Below, piece by piece: positions 60,444-64,000 of a stretch of DNA of 64,000 bases. Source of the DNA: Thermocatellispora tengchongensis (GTDB lineage: Bacteria; Actinomycetota; Actinomycetes; Streptosporangiales; Streptosporangiaceae); the NCBI RefSeq assembly GCF_014202315.1, contig NZ_JACHGN010000004.1, forward strand, positions 248,001 through 312,000, given 5' to 3'. A model generated the notes under the pieces. It did no database searches. It worked only from the letters and a program-made list of their open reading frames with translations, and was not told where the DNA came from. The position numbers and the translations under genes are program-made. Numbering within the stretch: the first letter of the stretch is position 1; each line of letters starts with the position of its first letter.

Positions 60444-60944
60444 GGCCGGCCGGCAGGTTCCGCCCGAACCCCGCGACGAACAGGAAGCCCGCCGCCCAGC
60501 GCACCGGGTGAGCGCGCATGGCCGGGCCGGGCCCGGCTGCTCCGGCAGCGGACAGGACGTGTTCCGCCCCCCTTCAGCCGAGGGTGCCCGTCCTGGCCGA
60601 GCCGGTCCCGTCGCGCTCTCGGATGTCCGCCACGGGGCTCACCGGTTCGTCCTGCTCGCGTATCCGCCCGGTCCGGGCCGGTACGGCGAGAGGCGTGGAC
60701 CTCGCACCGCCGGTCCTCCTGCCGCCCCCGGCCGTTCCGGCCCGGCCGGCCACAGGACCACCGCGCATCCGCGACTTGCGGCACGCTTGCCGGTCCGCCC
60801 ACTACCAGGGACGGTCTCCACATCTCGCCCGAGGGCTGCCGCCCGGCCACTCACGCGGAAAGCACATCGGCGAGATCCTGGCGCCCACCGCGAGCAGGGC
60901 CAGGCCGGCACAGGCGGGCCCCCACAGGAGGCGCAGGCCCGGCC

Positions 60945-61052
60945 CACAGGCGGGCGCAGCCCGGCCCCACAGGCGGGCGCAGCCCGGCCCCACAGGCGGG
61001 CGCAGCCCGGCCCCACAGGCGGGCGCAGCCCGGCCCCACAGGAGGCCCAGGC
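60945..61052. repeat. 23-bp minisatellite, about five copies
   Basis: CACAGGCGGGCGCAGCCCGGCCC-type units start at 60945, 60968, 60991, 61014 and 61037, exactly 23 bp apart and nearly identical. The period is not a multiple of three. Confidence 0.88.
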
Positions 61053-61059
61053 GGGCACA

Positions 61060-61335
61060 GGCGGGCCCCGCAGGAGGCGCGAGCCGGCGCGCAGCCCGGC
61101 CCCCACAGGAGGCACAGGCCGGCGCAGGCCGCGGCCCCCCAGGAGGCACAGGCCGACGCAGCTCGGCCCCCACAGGAGGCGCAGACCGGTGCAGCCCGGC
61201 CCCCGCAGGACGCGCAGACCGGTGCAGCCCGGCCCCCACAGGAGGCACAGACCGGCGCAGGCCGGTGCCCCACAGGACGCGCGAGCCGACGCAGCCCGGC
61301 CCCCACAGGAGGCGCACGCCGGCCCCCGCAGGACC
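61060..61335. repeat. 33-bp degenerate minisatellite
   Basis: Units of about 33 bp of the form ACAGGAGGCGCAGACCGGTGCAGCCCGGCCCCC vary in a few positions over roughly seven copies, and some are shortened. On the minus strand one frame reads repeated CASCGGRAAPV, but no start site or flanking coding sequence supports a gene. Confidence 0.75.
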
Positions 61336-61520
61336 CGTCCCACGCCCCGCCGATGATGGCCCTCGCCGCCGCCCGGCCGCCGCCTGGGGCGCCAGGCCGA
61401 CACCCAGGCCGATGCCCACCGGGACGGGTGCCTTGTCAGGGATTGCGGCGGGTGTTTGCATGGAGGCGCACTCGGGGGCGACGGGGGTGATCATCACCTT
61501 CTGTGCGAGGAGTTCATCAA

Positions 61521-62147
61521 GTGGCGGATCTCACAGCGCGCGGCACCCGGCTCGGCCCCCTGGTCCGCGAGACCCCCGGACGGGTGCTCCCGAGAGAGCC
61601 CTACAACGACGAGGTGATCCCGCGGGTGCTGGGCGGCGCCCATCCGTTGTGGAAGCTGGAGCGGATGCAGAGTTTCAGCGAGCCCGACGTGCCGAGCTGG
61701 GTGGCGGCGCACGAAGGTGACTGGCGGCGGGCGCTGGAGCTCATCGAGGGGATGCGGCCGGGGTTGCGGGCCATGTCGCAGTCGCTGTCGCGGCTGCGCC
61801 GCACGCGGATCGCCGAGCGGCCGCCGTCGCCGTACCTGCAGTGGGAGATGCAGGTGTTCCTGGCCCGCACCGACGCCGGGGAGACGATCCGCGTGCTGGA
61901 CGCGGAGGCCGTGGCGGGCGTCGAGACGGACGGGCCGCTGCCGGAGCTGCTGATCATCGGCCCCGACGTGATGTACGAGATCCTGTACGACGACGCCGGC
62001 GGCCACATGGGCGGCCGGCGGATCGAGGACCGGGACGTGATCCGGGTGTGCACGGAGGAGCTGGCGGAGCTGTTCGCACTGGGTGAGGACTTCCGCGCCT
62101 ACTTCGCCCGCGAGATCGCCCCCCTGCCCCCGCCCCGCACGGCCTGA
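61521..62147 (+). CDS. DUF6879-like protein
   Basis: A 208-aa soluble protein starting VADLTARGTRLGPLVRE; central WKLERMQSFSEPDVPSWVA and YLQWEMQVFLARTDAGE, and end MYEILYDDAGGHMGGRRIED, fit the DUF6879 family common beside XRE-DUF397 modules in actinomycetes. Start GTG 61521 has GGAG nine bases upstream; GTG 61503 is the alternative. Function unknown. Confidence 0.75.
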   Translation: MADLTARGTRLGPLVRETPGRVLPREPYNDEVIPRVLGGAHPLWKLERMQSFSEPDVPSWVAAHEGDWRRALELIEGMRPGLRAMSQSLSRLRRTRIAERPPSPYLQWEMQVFLARTDAGETIRVLDAEAVAGVETDGPLPELLIIGPDVMYEILYDDAGGHMGGRRIEDRDVIRVCTEELAELFALGEDFRAYFAREIAPLPPPRTA

Positions 62148-62171
62148 CGGCGCCCAGTGGCGGCGCGTCCG

Positions 62172-62804
62172 TCAGCGCTTGGCGTGGGTGGTGAGCCAGT
62201 CGACCAGGGGGCGCAGGGCGCGCCAGTCGTCGCGGACCCGGGGCAGCACCTCGGGGGTGTGCACCCAGGGCTCGGGCTCGTAGGTCCGGCCGGCGTGCAG
62301 GGAGCGGTGCCGCAGCAGCTCGATGCGCGGGTGGTCGGCCGGGAAGCCGCGCGGGCGGGTCTTGAGCCGGTCGCCGGAGATGGTGAAGCCGGCCGCCCTG
62401 GCATCGGCGACGATGCGCTCCAGGACCGGGCCGGTCAGCTCCTCGGCCACGGCCTCACGGTAGCGGCCGAGCTGCTCGGCGCCGCCCGCGAAGAAGCCGC
62501 CCGCCACGTGCAGACCGTCGGCCCCGATCTGGACGTAGTAGCCGATGCCCTCGACGGTGGCGGCGTAGGCGCCCTGGTGGGTCTTGTAGGGCGACTTGTC
62601 CTTGGCGAAGCGCACGTCGCGGTAGGGGCGGAACAGGTGCACCTCGCCGAACTCCCCGGCCAGCTCCTCGGCCAGGGCGAGCATGGGCGCGCGCACGGCC
62701 TGCTCGTAGAGGGCCTTGTGCCGCCCCCAGTAGATCTTGGAGTTGTCGGCCTCCAGGCCCTCGTAGAACACGAACGCCTCGTCGGGGAAACCGGTGAATT
62801 CCAT
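62172..62804 (-). CDS. DUF2461/TIGR02453-family protein
   Basis: A 210-aa protein. MEFTGFPDEAFVFYEGLEAD, NSKIYWGRHKALYE, the RPYRDVRFAKDKSPYKTHQG motif and GYYVQIGADGLHVAGGFF define the family. Function unknown; found widely in bacteria. It ends 24 bp from the convergent DUF6879-like gene. Confidence 0.93.
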   Translation of the reverse strand: MEFTGFPDEAFVFYEGLEADNSKIYWGRHKALYEQAVRAPMLALAEELAGEFGEVHLFRPYRDVRFAKDKSPYKTHQGAYAATVEGIGYYVQIGADGLHVAGGFFAGGAEQLGRYREAVAEELTGPVLERIVADARAAGFTISGDRLKTRPRGFPADHPRIELLRHRSLHAGRTYEPEPWVHTPEVLPRVRDDWRALRPLVDWLTTHAKR

Positions 62805-62837
62805 GGGGCCAATGCTGCCATGCCGCTCCGACGGTTC

Positions 62838-63659
62838 TCACCGCTGGCTGTAGCGTCTGCCGGGGGCCGGCTGATGCCGCCCGAACAGCTCCGAGACGGT
62901 GACGAAGACGAAGCCCCGCTCGTGCAGCCGGGCCAGAATGTGCGGCACCGCCTGCACGGTGGTCTTGTGGATGTCGTGCATCAGCACGATGGAGCCGGGA
63001 CGCGCGCGCACGGCGCGGCGGGCGATCAGCTCGGGGTCGCGGTCGCGCCAGTCGAAGGTGTCGTGGTTCCACAGGATCTGCGCCAGGCCCTCGCGCCGGG
63101 TGATCCTGGCGACGCGCCGGTCGGTCGAGCCGTACGGCGGGCGCATCAGCCGCACCCGTACGCCCGTGGCCGCGTACACCACCCGCATGGTCCTGGCCAG
63201 CTCGGCGTCGATCCGGCTCGGGGGCAGGGCCGGGAGCAGGGCGTGGTCCCAGGAGTGGTTGCCCAGTTCGTGGCCCTCGGCCACCATGCGCAGCACGTCG
63301 CCCACCCGCTCCCGGGTCACCATCTGGCCGACCAGGAAGAACGTGGCCTTGGCCCGGTAGGCGGCCAGCGCGTCGAGCAGCCGCCCGGTGTACTCGCCGG
63401 GCCCGTCGTCGAAGGTGAGCGCCACGCACTTGAGCCGGGAGCAGTCGATCGCCCGCGGCCGGAACCCGGCCGACGGCGAGCGGGTGCCCACGCCGTCGGT
63501 CTGCTGGGCGCTGAGCGCGACCGCGAGCGCGCGGCCCTCGATGCCGAGCGCGGGCGGCGTCAGGTCCACGGGCGGCGCGCCCGCGTCTCCGCACGACGTC
63601 AGCGCGAGCGCCGCGGCCAGCACCATCGCCGCCGAGCGTACGCGGGTTCCCCGCACGCT
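62838..63659 (-). CDS. Polysaccharide deacetylase lipoprotein (NodB fold)
   Basis: A 273-aa protein with lipobox LTSC (Cys22) and a NodB domain: TFDDGPGEYT with the catalytic and metal Asp, metal His pair in HSWDHALL, RPPYGSTDRRV, DTFDWRDRD and LMHDIHKTT. It would remove acetyl groups from a cell-wall sugar on the outside of the membrane. Start GTG 63659 has AGGGGGAA upstream. Probably separate from the DUF2461 gene downstream on the same strand. Confidence 0.92.
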   Translation of the reverse strand, partial: SVRGTRVRSAAMVLAAALALTSCGDAGAPPVDLTPPALGIEGRALAVALSAQQTDGVGTRSPSAGFRPRAIDCSRLKCVALTFDDGPGEYTGRLLDALAAYRAKATFFLVGQMVTRERVGDVLRMVAEGHELGNHSWDHALLPALPPSRIDAELARTMRVVYAATGVRVRLMRPPYGSTDRRVARITRREGLAQILWNHDTFDWRDRDPELIARRAVRARPGSIVLMHDIHKTTVQAVPHILARLHERGFVFVTVSELFGRHQPAPGRRYSQR

Positions 63660-63721
63660 TCCCCCTGAAAGCACGCCGGCCCGCCCACGAGGCTCGGCCG
63701 CGGGCGGGGCGCGGGGTCAGG

Positions 63722-64000
63722 TCACGGATGCGCCTCGGCCGCGTCGCCCCGCTGGACGGCGGCCGGGCCGTCCCACCATGGTGGGACGTGCTCGCGCAGC
63801 TCCGCATACCGACGCGCCACCCGTACGGCACATCCGACCGGATCATTACCCTGATGCCGCCGGTTGACCGCTCCCTCGCGCCAGCGGAAGTACCCGTCGC
63901 GGTAGCGCACCACCAGGCCGATCCAGACCGAGAGCGTGGCCTCGTCGCCCACATCGTACGCCTCGGCCGCCCCCAGGTTCACGAGTTCGGCCCTGAGCTT
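63722..64000 (-). CDS. Small hypothetical protein, 5' end outside the window
   Basis: The frame is open to the right edge (KLRAELVNLGAAEAYDVGDE...), so the true start probably lies beyond 64000. It contains EATLSVWIGLVVRYRDGYFRW and ends DAAEAHP. Similar short proteins beginning LRAEL..GAEAYDVGDEATLSVW are common in actinomycetes; function unknown. Confidence 0.65.
   Translation of the reverse strand, partial: KLRAELVNLGAAEAYDVGDEATLSVWIGLVVRYRDGYFRWREGAVNRRHQGNDPVGCAVRVARRYAELREHVPPWWDGPAAVQRGDAAEAHP

Larger units (their letters stand above)
60444..61520. other. Gene-free 1-kb region with minisatellites
   Basis: No credible gene: open frames here are GC-rich artefacts made of Pro/Arg/Ala or Cys/Gly repeats without start signals. 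60444-60900 is unique GC-rich sequence; 60945-61330 holds two minisatellite arrays. Confidence 0.6.

Noticed and set aside
60945-61335. CRISPR array
   Set aside because: Units are directly tandem without unique spacers, and no cas genes are in the window.
60639-61403. A Cys/Gly-rich 254-codon minus-strand open frame
   Set aside because: Translation of minisatellites; the 23-bp period is not a multiple of three, so frames change along the array, and no ribosome site is present.

Overview
The window reads as chromosomal DNA of a high-GC actinomycete, probably Streptosporangiales-like (inference). Support comes from the very high GC content, many GTG/TTG starts, ATGA/GTGA-coupled gene pairs, an XRE-DUF5753/DUF397/HATPase module, a DmdR/IdeR-type iron box and many LacI, TetR, MerR and ArsR regulators. 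No rRNA, tRNA, CRISPR array or prophage block was recognised.

Layout. 0-10 kb: end of a two-component pair, a shortened ApbE-like protein, a small holin-like membrane protein joined to an aromatic amino acid lyase-family protein that lacks the usual MIO triad, a LacI regulator facing three tandem operators, an amidohydrolase-thiol dioxygenase pair, an FhuF-like Fe-S protein with extra CxxC repeats, a GNAT acetyltransferase and a CynX/NimT-like exporter. 9.4-13.1 kb: a frameshifted anti-sigma-type ATPase, XRE and DUF397 genes, and an IS1380-type element flanked by remnants of two genes. 13.2-21.7 kb: a 2676-residue secreted RHS/YD-repeat polymorphic toxin (signal peptide, LamG, RHS core, Lys/Ala-rich rod, Hint protease) with a C-terminal tip that I read as a deaminase-fold toxin. 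Its presumed immunity gene overlaps the toxin 3' end, and both are clearly AT-richer than the RHS body. 22-26.5 kb: three tiny coupled ORFs, then an iron-siderophore ABC operon under an iron box.

26.5-36.2 kb: an operon for a NitT/TauT-type ABC transporter coupled to a benzoylformate decarboxylase-like enzyme, divergent from a beta-ketoadipate operon (pcaF, pcaB, pcaD, pcaC and an IclR regulator). This suggests uptake and catabolism of aromatic acids, although pcaGH and pcaIJ are not here. 36.2-46.2 kb: a LacI regulator whose perfect palindromic operator recurs ahead of a sugar ABC transporter operon, with a large HEAT-like protein operon and an ArsR/DUF5937-MFS pair in between. 46.4-55 kb: a penicillin-binding-protein homologue with all three catalytic motifs lost, TetR and MerR regulators, a GH1 beta-glucosidase, a secreted coiled-coil protein and an aldehyde dehydrogenase. 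55.4-64 kb: phosphate acetyltransferase, an alpha/beta hydrolase, TypA/BipA, a 1-kb minisatellite-bearing gap, a DUF6879-like protein, a DUF2461 protein, a lipoprotein polysaccharide deacetylase and a truncated ORF at the edge.

The most promising material is the RHS deaminase-like toxin/immunity pair, followed by the MIO-less lyase near a thiol dioxygenase, the dead PBP and the CxxC-repeat FhuF-like protein.
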